DNA of 5,607 nucleotides from an uncultured Prevotellaceae bacterium (lineage in GTDB: Bacteria > Bacteroidota > Bacteroidia > Bacteroidales > Bacteroidaceae). Of the stretch, positions 1 to 5,553 are shown piece by piece. The notes under the pieces were generated by a model. That model had not been told where the DNA came from. It made no database searches and saw only the letters and a program-made list of their open reading frames with translations. Within the stretch, counting starts at the first letter, position 1. Every line of letters begins with the position of its first letter. The stretch covers positions 1 through 5,607 of the forward strand of contig CAMWRK010000151.1 of the NCBI GenBank assembly GCA_947176655.1, written 5' to 3'. The position numbers and the translations under genes are program-made.

Positions 1-41
1 GGTCTTGGAGGCCAAGCTCAATGGTCTTGGCCTCCAAGACC
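1..41. repeat. Perfect 16-bp inverted repeat at the left edge
   Basis: Bases 1-16 (GGTCTTGGAGGCCAAG) are the exact reverse complement of bases 26-41, with a 9-base loop. Each half is also partly palindromic: bases 23-30 and 34-41 form an 8-bp stem around CCT, and CTTGG/CCAAG pair around AGG in the left half. GGTCTTGG therefore recurs directly at 1-8 and 23-30. The structure may extend beyond the window. On the minus strand it lies downstream of the helicase unit, so it could act as a terminator, but no T-tract is visible on either side. It could also be a repeat, or a fold-back artefact at a contig end. Confidence 0.75.
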
Positions 42-42
42 A

Positions 43-86
43 CGGTGTCTGAACCCCGACATCACGAGGCCTCGTTTGGGACACCG
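43..86. repeat. Stem-loop enclosing a 12-bp palindrome
   Basis: CGGTGTC at 43-49 pairs exactly with GACACCG at 80-86. Between them sits the perfect 12-bp palindrome ACGAGGCCTCGT at 64-75. A smaller inverted repeat, CAAAG/CTTTG, follows at 87-91 and 97-101. With the repeat at 1-41, palindromic sequence tiles almost all of the first 101 bases. Function is unknown: a transcript end, a structured leader or RNA, or the edge of a mobile element would all fit. Confidence 0.6.
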
Positions 87-94
87 CAAAGATG
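87..94 (-). promoter_or_regulatory. Weak Bacteroidota-like -7 box reading leftwards
   Basis: The minus strand reads CATCTTTG, one mismatch from the Bacteroidota -7 consensus TAnnTTTG, and is followed by CGG. No convincing TTTG-type -33 element lies 19-21 bases upstream. If used, transcription would start near position 80 and run through the palindromes at 1-75 and out of the window. The box also overlaps the small CAAAG/CTTTG repeat, so the match may be chance. Confidence 0.2.
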
Positions 95-101
95 CACTTT
101 G

Positions 102-240
102 AAGACCGGTTTAGCCCATCTATGGATGCCCGACAGCATATTGAAATATTATTACAAAGGTTCCATGCTCACAATCTTTCCGCTCACCCGCTCATCCGTC
201 TCCCGCCGATTTGCTACTGAACCACAGATTTTCCTTTTTA
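102..240. other. Intergenic stretch with no recognised gene
   Basis: This is the region immediately downstream of the 178-residue gene on the minus strand. That gene ends TAA and is followed directly by a second TAA in the same frame. I see no reading frame with protein-like composition on either strand, no tRNA-like fold and no GC stem followed by a T-tract. If the helicase unit has an intrinsic terminator, it is not here; the stems at 1-86 are the nearest candidates. Confidence 0.5.
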
Positions 241-777
241 TTACAATGCTGCAATTAACTCAATATTGTTCAGCATGAACCTTTGTGCATCAGCGCTATA
301 CACAACTTTTTGGAACTCCAGTCCTTCTAAATTTCTCTGAACTTCTGTCGTTATTCCCAATTTGTAGCCATTTTCTGTTGGTAGATTTGTTTTATGCCCA
401 TCTTCTTTCGTAACTTCCTGCAACAAACCTTCATTCCGAAGCCACTTTATAACCTGAGCTGTTGATAGTGGTTTCATATCTGCAGAAATATAACCATTTA
501 CCAATCTCACAAAGTTGGCAATACCATTAGGTGCCATAATCGGAATATTTACCGCATCCTTTGCTGAAAGAAAAAATGCTTTTCTGCCTCTTTTCTCAAC
601 AGATGACTGTAGCTTTATCTCGCTTAACAGCTCAGATACATAAAACAAGCAGCGAGAGATGCGGACATTGTTGATAAGATCTTCATCTTTAACAAGTTCA
701 TCATTCAATGGATTGATACCATTAGCAAGTTTCTCAATCCACGCCTTTGCAGAGTCAAGTTTATTTATATCAATCAT
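241..777 (-). CDS. Small helicase-linked protein with ANT/KilAC-like C-terminal winged helix
   Basis: This encodes a 178-residue cytoplasmic protein with no signal peptide or membrane segment. The N-terminal part (residues 1-60) looks helical and contains a GINPL turn (20-24) and an NNVRISRCLFYVSELL helix (36-51). A short basic stretch, EKRGRK, follows at 61-66. Residues 104-142 read LST..VIKWLRNEGLL, a variable loop, then LPTENGYKLGI. The spacing W-L-R-x2-G-x-L ... P-T-x2-G-x3-G resembles the ANT/KilAC winged-helix segment of phage antirepressors. The C terminus has a YSADAQRFMLNNI motif (160-172). From memory, related small proteins with GINP and AQRF motifs occur beside helicases in gut bacteria; I could not check this. 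The gene starts 12 bases after the helicase stop, so the two are probably co-transcribed. An accessory nucleic-acid-binding or regulatory role is inference. Confidence 0.8.
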   Translation of the reverse strand: MIDINKLDSAKAWIEKLANGINPLNDELVKDEDLINNVRISRCLFYVSELLSEIKLQSSVEKRGRKAFFLSAKDAVNIPIMAPNGIANFVRLVNGYISADMKPLSTAQVIKWLRNEGLLQEVTKEDGHKTNLPTENGYKLGITTEVQRNLEGLEFQKVVYSADAQRFMLNNIELIAAL

Positions 778-789
778 ATTCTATAAGTT

Positions 790-3603
790 TTAATTCTGTC
801 CTTTGTATTTTCGCAAATAGAAATCCTTTGTGACGTAGTTATTACATCCCGTCTTATCTGCCTTGTAGTTCGTGCATCCCAAGAACGGACCTGCACCACG
901 TCCATCTTTAACAATGAGATACCCGTCTTTACACCAACTGCATTTCATTATCGCCATCCCATCACCAGCGAGATTATTAGTCATGAAGTCACAAATCTCG
1001 GGTTCATTCGTACAAATCCACAATTTAAGACCATAAGCCTTCTTGTAACGTAATTGCAGAGGATATCCGCAAATAGGACACCTCTTGTCTAATGTCTTTT
1101 CTTGCGGTTCTTTGTCAATCTCTCCAAATACTTTGACTTGTGGATAATCACGAATTAACTCAAGCACAAATTCGGATGGATGTTGCTGAGGTGTTATGAT
1201 GTAAACCCTGTTCTTTGTGCGTGTCAAGGCGACATAGAACAAACGACGTTCCTCTGCATAATCATAAGAACGGTCGTCCTTTACGACATATTTCAACACA
1301 GGGTCTTCTTGTAGCTGAGACGGAAATCCGTAAGTCTCATTTCTGGCATTGATGATTATCACGTGATCGTAGCCAAGTCCTTTTGCCCGATGTACTGTCA
1401 TAAAGTCAAAATAGTCGGCATTGTATTTCTTCGAACTAACAGAACCCGTCTTATAGTCATAAATGAAGTCGGCCGATTTTGTGAGATTATATCCGTCGAA
1501 GCCGTACCTGCCAAGAAGCAGAATCTTCGGATGTCCGTACTTGGAAATCAGACCGTCCATTATTTTTTCCACACACTTGCCAATAAGGAAGTATCTGCCT
1601 CCCTTGCCTTCATACTCCTTTCGGTCAACCTCTTCTGTGTAGGTCTTGATGATGATGGGATGCTCAATATGCTTTGGAGAAATGAGAGTCTTGCGTATCT
1701 GGCTCAGGTTCTTTTGCACAAATCCTCCAGCAATATCTATCAATTCCTGTGCATTGCGATAAGTCTTTGTGATGTGCAATTCCAGACCATATCCAAAAGT
1801 ATTCTTGAATTTGGTAAATAATGTAATGTCAGAACCAGCGTAGGCATAAATTGATTGCCAATCGTCACCAACGGCTATAACCTTTGCGTTGCATAACTTA
1901 CACAATTCTTTTGTGAAATTGAAACGCTGGCGTGAAATATCCTGATACTCATCAACAATGATGTACTTAAAATCCAGTTTCTTGCCTTGAACTTCATCTT
2001 CTCTGAGAATACGGACAGAGTCATTAATCATATCCTCAAAGTCAATAGCGTGATACTCTTTCAGACGCTTGCTATATTCCAGATAGCATTGTTCGCAGAT
2101 AGAAAGAAACAATTTGGTTCGTTCGTTGGAAGATGTTGTACGAAAACGGGTAAAATCATCAATCACAAAATCATTTGTCTTGAAGTTTTGTATAAATGTG
2201 CACACAAGCTTCACAAGACGAGCAATGTACTTGTTCTCTTCCGTACTAACAATCTTCTCAAATACTTCTTTTGACGGACGGCGTTTCAGTTCAAATCCAT
2301 GAGCAACAAGTTCTTCCTGTAGATGTACAAGCAAATCCCGACCATCATTATAAGCAGAGAAGGTATATATTAAATCGGTGTCATGTTGTCGATGGAGCAG
2401 AATTTTGTCGTTAACCTCTTTCTTGTAAATTTCAAGTTGCTCTTGTGTATAGCGGTTATTCCTGCCATCTTCGGTTATGCCAAAGTGTTCAATATATGCA
2501 ACCTTATCACCTTGTGCTATGGTGAAATCAGGAGTATAAGGCTTATGTGAGCGCAGAATATTATAAGGATAGACTTTTTCGTAAGTGTATTCTATATTAT
2601 TCATATACAAAAAGTTTGCAATAACTACTTCTTGTAATGAACGGAGGTGCTCATGAGCAATTGTGACGTGACGACCGGAACGCTGGTCAATAACCTTCTC
2701 GGTGTATTCATCCATATTGCCACGCAGAGTCGTAAAATCTGCTTTGGCAATGTAATTGAAAAATGAATTCAAGTCATCCCCCTCGTATGGTGCATCGAAA
2801 TAACTTCCAAAGAACAGGATTAGTTTATCCACAAGCTCCGGATACTCGAGGATATTGTGCCTGAGATAGTTATTCACAACATTGAACATGTAGCCCTCTG
2901 TAACGATTCTTACACATTCCTCGGTTTCTTGTCTTCTGCGAATAGCGTAGCCAATCTTATGGAATGTAGTTACAGGACAATTTATCTTTAGCGTTTTGTT
3001 GATTCTTTCGTGTAGCTCCTCAACTGCTTTGTTTGTGAACGAGATGACGAGAATTTGGTCAGGAAGAATACCCTTGCGTTCTACAAGATATTTCACTTTT
3101 GCAGAAACCGTAGTTGTCTTTCCTGCTCCAGCACCAGCTATTACAAGTGTGTAGTCTTCATCCGACAGCACCACTTTCCGCTGCTCGTCATCCAATCTTA
3201 TATTAGGGTCAAGTTCTGAAAGAATCTCATCAAGGTATGGCTTTTCAGAAGCCAAATGGTAAGACAAGAATTGTCCGTTGTGCTTGTTAATAACCGATGA
3301 TTCTTTATCTTCCTTCAACTCTTGGTAGCAACTGATAAAGTTCTTTACTCTCCTTATGCCGCAATTATTGGCACTACAATAATGCTTCAGCATGGATGTC
3401 TCCTGCAACTTGTTGAACGTGGCAAAAATATCTGCATATTCGTCAACAAGATGAATGTAATCACTCTTCGCAAGGTATTTATCGCAATCAAGCAGAGCAT
3501 GCAAGTAAATTTCAAACTCGTTAAGCTTGAGTAATTCTCTCGTAGGAGCTACTGGTGCATCCCTTTTGAAGGAATTAAACAATCTACTTAAAAAGCTTGC
3601 CAT
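790..3603 (-). CDS. Helicase IV-like SF1A DNA helicase with nuclease-like insertion and two zinc ribbons
   Basis: This is a 937-residue ATP-dependent helicase of the UvrD/Rep superfamily 1A, presumably a cytoplasmic 3'-5' DNA translocase. The helicase motifs are complete: Q motif (LDDEQR, 137-142), Walker A (AGAGAGKT, 156-163), Ia (ISFTNKAVEEL, 187-197), TFHKIG (213-218), Walker B (DEYQD, 551-555), III (GDDWQSIY, 579-586), IV (TYRN, 614-617), V (DFMTVHRAKGL, 733-743) and VI (EERRLFYVALTRTKNR, 784-799). GDDWQ and the flanking segments match E. coli helicase IV (HelD, 684 residues) rather than UvrD. Residues about 320-440 form an insertion resembling a PD-(D/E)XK nuclease fold: E325, PDF at 358-360, YIEHFGI at 370-376. 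Two C4 zinc ribbons of the topoisomerase type end the protein: C842/C845/C864/C871 and C888/C891/C910/C920. The start at 3603 follows a promoter with a leader of about 40 nt. The substrate is unknown. Confidence 0.93.
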   Translation of the reverse strand: MASFLSRLFNSFKRDAPVAPTRELLKLNEFEIYLHALLDCDKYLAKSDYIHLVDEYADIFATFNKLQETSMLKHYCSANNCGIRRVKNFISCYQELKEDKESSVINKHNGQFLSYHLASEKPYLDEILSELDPNIRLDDEQRKVVLSDEDYTLVIAGAGAGKTTTVSAKVKYLVERKGILPDQILVISFTNKAVEELHERINKTLKINCPVTTFHKIGYAIRRRQETEECVRIVTEGYMFNVVNNYLRHNILEYPELVDKLILFFGSYFDAPYEGDDLNSFFNYIAKADFTTLRGNMDEYTEKVIDQRSGRHVTIAHEHLRSLQEVVIANFLYMNNIEYTYEKVYPYNILRSHKPYTPDFTIAQGDKVAYIEHFGITEDGRNNRYTQEQLEIYKKEVNDKILLHRQHDTDLIYTFSAYNDGRDLLVHLQEELVAHGFELKRRPSKEVFEKIVSTEENKYIARLVKLVCTFIQNFKTNDFVIDDFTRFRTTSSNERTKLFLSICEQCYLEYSKRLKEYHAIDFEDMINDSVRILREDEVQGKKLDFKYIIVDEYQDISRQRFNFTKELCKLCNAKVIAVGDDWQSIYAYAGSDITLFTKFKNTFGYGLELHITKTYRNAQELIDIAGGFVQKNLSQIRKTLISPKHIEHPIIIKTYTEEVDRKEYEGKGGRYFLIGKCVEKIMDGLISKYGHPKILLLGRYGFDGYNLTKSADFIYDYKTGSVSSKKYNADYFDFMTVHRAKGLGYDHVIIINARNETYGFPSQLQEDPVLKYVVKDDRSYDYAEERRLFYVALTRTKNRVYIITPQQHPSEFVLELIRDYPQVKVFGEIDKEPQEKTLDKRCPICGYPLQLRYKKAYGLKLWICTNEPEICDFMTNNLAGDGMAIMKCSWCKDGYLIVKDGRGAGPFLGCTNYKADKTGCNNYVTKDFYLRKYKGQN

Positions 3604-3615
3604 TGCAGTATGTTA

Positions 3616-3674
3616 ATGCAAAACATAATTTGTAGAGTCCGCTATCAAATGCAAAGTTATATAATATTTTGCAT
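3616..3674. promoter_or_regulatory. Operator-like ATGCAAA half-sites around the helicase promoter
   Basis: Three half-sites surround the promoter: ATGCAAAA at 3616-3623, ATGCAAAG at 3649-3656, and the inverted form ATTTTGCAT ending at 3674. The last two form an imperfect 26-bp palindrome (3649-3674, 10 of 13 pairs) that covers the -7 box. The segments at 3616-3629 and 3661-3674 match as inverted copies at 12 of 14 positions. This arrangement would suit a dimeric repressor that blocks the promoter. The gene pair's own 178-residue protein is one possible binder. Part of the similarity comes from the -7 consensus itself (GCAAAnnTA on this strand). Confidence 0.4.
3652..3659 (-). promoter_or_regulatory. 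-7 box of the helicase unit promoter
   Basis: The minus strand reads TAACTTTG, an exact match to the Bacteroidota -7 consensus TAnnTTTG. It lies 48 bases before the helicase ATG, giving a leader of roughly 40 nt. A clear -33 TTTG is missing at the usual 19-21 bases upstream; the spacer there is A/T-rich. No Shine-Dalgarno sequence precedes the ATG, as is normal in this phylum. Confidence 0.6.
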
Positions 3675-3737
3675 AAATCTTTTCAGTGGTGTGTCGAAAT
3701 CAACGCTTTTCTCTCTGTCTTCTGTTCAAATTCCTTC

Positions 3738-3756
3738 TGACTTTTCATGACTTTTC
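3738..3756. repeat. Paired 9-bp direct repeat upstream of the helicase promoter
   Basis: TGACTTTTC occurs at 3738-3746 and again at 3748-3756, separated by a single A. The 10-bp period is about one helical turn, so a protein could bind both copies on the same face of the DNA. The pair lies roughly 80-100 bases upstream of the -7 box, an activator-like position. The rest of the 3604-3848 spacer holds no gene I can support. Confidence 0.35.
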
Positions 3757-3848
3757 CGATGCATAATGTTTCCGAAATTAGCTTTCTTGGGGCACGTCGG
3801 ATAGCAGACTTAGAGATTGCAGCAAGTAAGCCATTATCATGATTCTGC

Positions 3849-3892
3849 AAAAACAGCGAGGCGCACTGCTTTTGAACAGTACGCCTCGCTGT
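3849..3892 (-). terminator. Intrinsic terminator of the lipoprotein unit
   Basis: ACAGCGAGGCG (3853-3863) pairs exactly with CGCCTCGCTGT (3882-3892). After one mismatch, ACTG/CAGT extends the stem around an 8-base loop. On the minus strand the hairpin is followed at once by five T residues (the A run at 3849-3853). The stem begins 39 bases after the stop codon of the barrel lipoprotein. No T-tract follows on the plus strand, so it works in one direction. It separates the lipoprotein unit from the helicase unit. Confidence 0.92.
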
Positions 3893-3931
3893 AATGTAAT
3901 ATGCTTTCGGCAAGCTCTTATGTGATAAATC

Positions 3932-4933
3932 TCAGAAACGCCATCCGAAAGAGATAGAAGGAAGGTGCTGTGCACCATATACCTCGTCTGGAACAATCCT
4001 ATGATTATAATAACTCCAATAAGCCACACCGGTATTTTGATATGTGTAGCGCAGAGCCATTTCAAAGTGCTTGAAACTGTATCCCAATCCTATCCCTGTA
4101 TACACACCGGATTCAAGCTCACTGTTTCTATCATAATCGTATGAGCTTGCCGAGGCAATTCCGATTGCACAGCCAAGACGATACTCAGCAAACCAGCTTT
4201 TGCGGGATTTTGAGAAGTTGTAGCGGACATTGGCAAAAATAGGCATAGACCAATACTGTTCATCACAATAGTCAACGCCAATACCCGGAGCCACGTACCA
4301 ATGCGGTGTAATATTGTATCCTACTGTCAAAGTTGCTCCTAAATGTGCCAAAACTTCATTAGGATACAAGCTATAGCCGGACATGTAATCACTAAATCCG
4401 GGACCGATATGCAATTCCAGATAACTTGCCATACCGACTTGACGCATATCCGGCGCGTATTCGTGCGATAATGACAACTGTTTCTCTGTTAATGGCTTGC
4501 TTGCATGTGCATATTTCACCACCGTTTTAACCCCGCGGAAGACAGGATTGCACAGTACAGAATCGGGGAGTGAACGGAAATTGGTATAGGACGCAGGGCG
4601 ACCACTGACGGTAACGGATGTTATCTTACTGCTGAATAAGCCGCGTTTTTTGCTCACGACATACTGAGGCTCAAGTAAAATGTCGGCATGGCCGCCTTTT
4701 TGTGTCAACGCTTCCGCCTCGGCCACATGCCTGACATTGGCCTCGCCGCCACGAAGCACTTCCTTAGATGGTGTCATCGTGTAGGTGATACGGTCACCTA
4801 CTTTCAGGTCGGCCATGGTGACACTACTCTGTATTGACGTACTCACGTTTGCTGTCGTTGCCGTCTGATGTATCGTATTACATGCAGAAAGTACGATGGC
4901 AAAGAGAGCCAACAGGCTAATTGTCCTTTTCAT
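3932..4933 (-). CDS. Lipoprotein with C-terminal outer-membrane beta-barrel, paralogue of upstream gene
   Basis: This 333-residue exported protein has a type II signal peptide: MKRT, a hydrophobic stretch, then lipobox LSAC with the lipidated cysteine at C18. The residues after C18 (NTIHQ) do not look like the acidic Bacteroidota surface-export signal. Residues about 19-140 are homologous to the preceding gene's product, sharing TTANV (26-30), MADLKV, PSK, RGGEAN (61-66), DILLEP, VTVSGRPASYT (107-117) and DSV.CN (124-129). Residues 170-333 alternate polar and hydrophobic residues in about eight strands (171-180, 198-208, 212-222, 230-240, 247-259, 277-287, 290-302, 324-333) and end in phenylalanine, as expected of a small OmpX/OmpW-size barrel. 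The lipid anchor and barrel together imply an outer-membrane location. The gene starts 12 bases after its upstream neighbour. I do not recognise a function. Confidence 0.88.
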   Translation of the reverse strand: MKRTISLLALFAIVLSACNTIHQTATTANVSTSIQSSVTMADLKVGDRITYTMTPSKEVLRGGEANVRHVAEAEALTQKGGHADILLEPQYVVSKKRGLFSSKITSVTVSGRPASYTNFRSLPDSVLCNPVFRGVKTVVKYAHASKPLTEKQLSLSHEYAPDMRQVGMASYLELHIGPGFSDYMSGYSLYPNEVLAHLGATLTVGYNITPHWYVAPGIGVDYCDEQYWSMPIFANVRYNFSKSRKSWFAEYRLGCAIGIASASSYDYDRNSELESGVYTGIGLGYSFKHFEMALRYTYQNTGVAYWSYYNHRIVPDEVYGAQHLPSISFGWRF

Positions 4934-4945
4934 AAGCAGCAGGAT

Positions 4946-5422
4946 TTATTTGCCGAACAAGCCCTTAAGAATCCCGCTGTTACCATGCTTGACATTGTCC
5001 TTATAGCCACTGCGGAAAATACGGTTACACCATACAGAATCGTTGAGAGAATGGAAACCTGTGTAAGATGCCGGACGGCCACTAACGGTGATGGATTTCA
5101 CCTTTGTACCTATGAAATTACGTCTCTGTTCAATGACATATTCGGGTTCGAGCAACAAGTCAGCAGTCTTGCCGGTCTTCCGCGCATACTCCTCCAGAGC
5201 CTGTGCCTCGGCAGCACGCTTGATGTTGGCCATACCGCCACGCTGAATAGCCTTGCTTGGTTCCAACCTTGTAGTCACACGCTCATTGGCAACACTGAGG
5301 TCAGCCACAGTGGCAGAGAGCAAAGACTGGGGCACATTGGCGGTAGTGGAAGTTTTGGTAATTGTTGTACATGATGCAGCCATCAGCAACACTGCACCGC
5401 AAAGAATGATACTCTTTTTCAT
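4946..5422 (-). CDS. Small periplasmic-facing lipoprotein of unknown function
   Basis: This 158-residue lipoprotein is the first gene of the unit. The signal peptide is MKKS plus a hydrophobic core, with a lipobox-like AASC that places the lipidated residue at C18. The mature part has TTANV (26-30), a VADL segment, PSK, RGGMAN (61-66), a helical AEAQALEEY stretch, LLLEPEYV (89-96), ITVSGRPASYTGF (111-123) and DSVWCN (128-133). It ends in a short glycine- and lysine-rich tail (KGLFGK). The body closely matches residues 19-140 of the downstream product, but no barrel follows. From memory, similar short lipoproteins with a VSG.PA.Y motif are common in Bacteroidales and have no known role. The start at 5422 is supported by the signal peptide and the promoter about 100 bases upstream. 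Confidence 0.88.
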   Translation of the reverse strand: MKKSIILCGAVLLMAASCTTITKTSTTANVPQSLLSATVADLSVANERVTTRLEPSKAIQRGGMANIKRAAEAQALEEYARKTGKTADLLLEPEYVIEQRRNFIGTKVKSITVSGRPASYTGFHSLNDSVWCNRIFRSGYKDNVKHGNSGILKGLFGK

Positions 5423-5441
5423 TTCAGTAAGAGTTTAAGAT

Positions 5442-5485
5442 GTTTCACGCCCTTATAATCCTGAAACGCAACATGGGTAAGGGCG
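5442..5485 (-). promoter_or_regulatory. Interlocked inverted repeats in the lipoprotein leader
   Basis: Two perfect inverted repeats overlap out of register. CGCCCTTA (5448-5455) pairs with TAAGGGCG (5478-5485), and GTTTCA (5442-5447) pairs with TGAAAC (5462-5467). Each stem has one arm inside the other's loop, so the RNA could form either stem alone or, with strain, both as a pseudoknot. The structure ends 20 bases before the ATG at 5422, so switching between forms could affect translation. I do not recognise a known riboswitch class. Confidence 0.4.
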
Positions 5486-5488
5486 ACT

Positions 5489-5511
5489 TTAACCCCACGC
5501 TACGCGGTTAA
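5489..5511 (-). promoter_or_regulatory. Hairpin at the 5' end of the lipoprotein transcript
   Basis: TTAACC (5489-5494) pairs exactly with GGTTAA (5506-5511) around an 11-base loop. The predicted transcription start lies near 5511-5515, so the mRNA would begin almost directly with this stem. Such 5' stems can stabilise messages; that role is inference. Confidence 0.35.
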
Positions 5512-5519
5512 TGCGGAGG

Positions 5520-5527
5520 CAAAGATA
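5520..5527 (-). promoter_or_regulatory. -7 box of the lipoprotein unit promoter
   Basis: The minus strand reads TATCTTTG followed by C, an exact match to the Bacteroidota TAnnTTTG box. A -33 TTTG is not present at 19-21 bases upstream, where the strand reads AAGA/CAAA. The leader from here to the ATG at 5422 is about 90 nt. The poly-G run begins 26 bases beyond this box, so any upstream control sequence is lost or hidden by it. Confidence 0.7.
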
Positions 5528-5553
5528 CGAAAAACGGCATTAACATTCTTTGT

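Noticed and set aside
1..60. Minus-strand open frame off the left edge that translates to VLEAKTIELGLQD
   Set aside because: It looks protein-like for 13 residues, but the DNA is a perfect inverted repeat, there is no ATG, and a stop lies just upstream; too short to call.
21..278. Plus-strand 85-codon frame at the left edge
   Set aside because: It runs through the palindromes and into the 3' end of the well-supported minus-strand gene; its product has no recognisable domain and a composition unlike real proteins.
1363..1821. Plus-strand 152-codon frame
   Set aside because: It lies wholly inside the helicase gene, antisense to motifs III-V; a shadow frame.
241..3603. The known two-gene helicase plus DUF2290 defence system
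   Set aside because: The layout is similar, but I see no reason in the small protein's sequence to call it DUF2290; its recognisable part resembles ANT/KilAC instead. A profile search would settle it.
3683..4065. Minus-strand frames in the spacer before the helicase and overlapping the barrel gene's end
   Set aside because: They cross the intrinsic terminator hairpin, and the longer one overlaps the barrel gene in another frame; neither has a recognisable product.
4868..5374. Plus-strand 168-codon frame
   Set aside because: It is antisense to both lipoprotein genes, which have signal peptides and share homology with each other.
3932..5422. Surface-exposed lipoproteins carrying the Bacteroidota lipoprotein export signal
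   Set aside because: Residues after the lipidated cysteines (TTITK and NTIHQ) lack the acidic residues expected of that signal.
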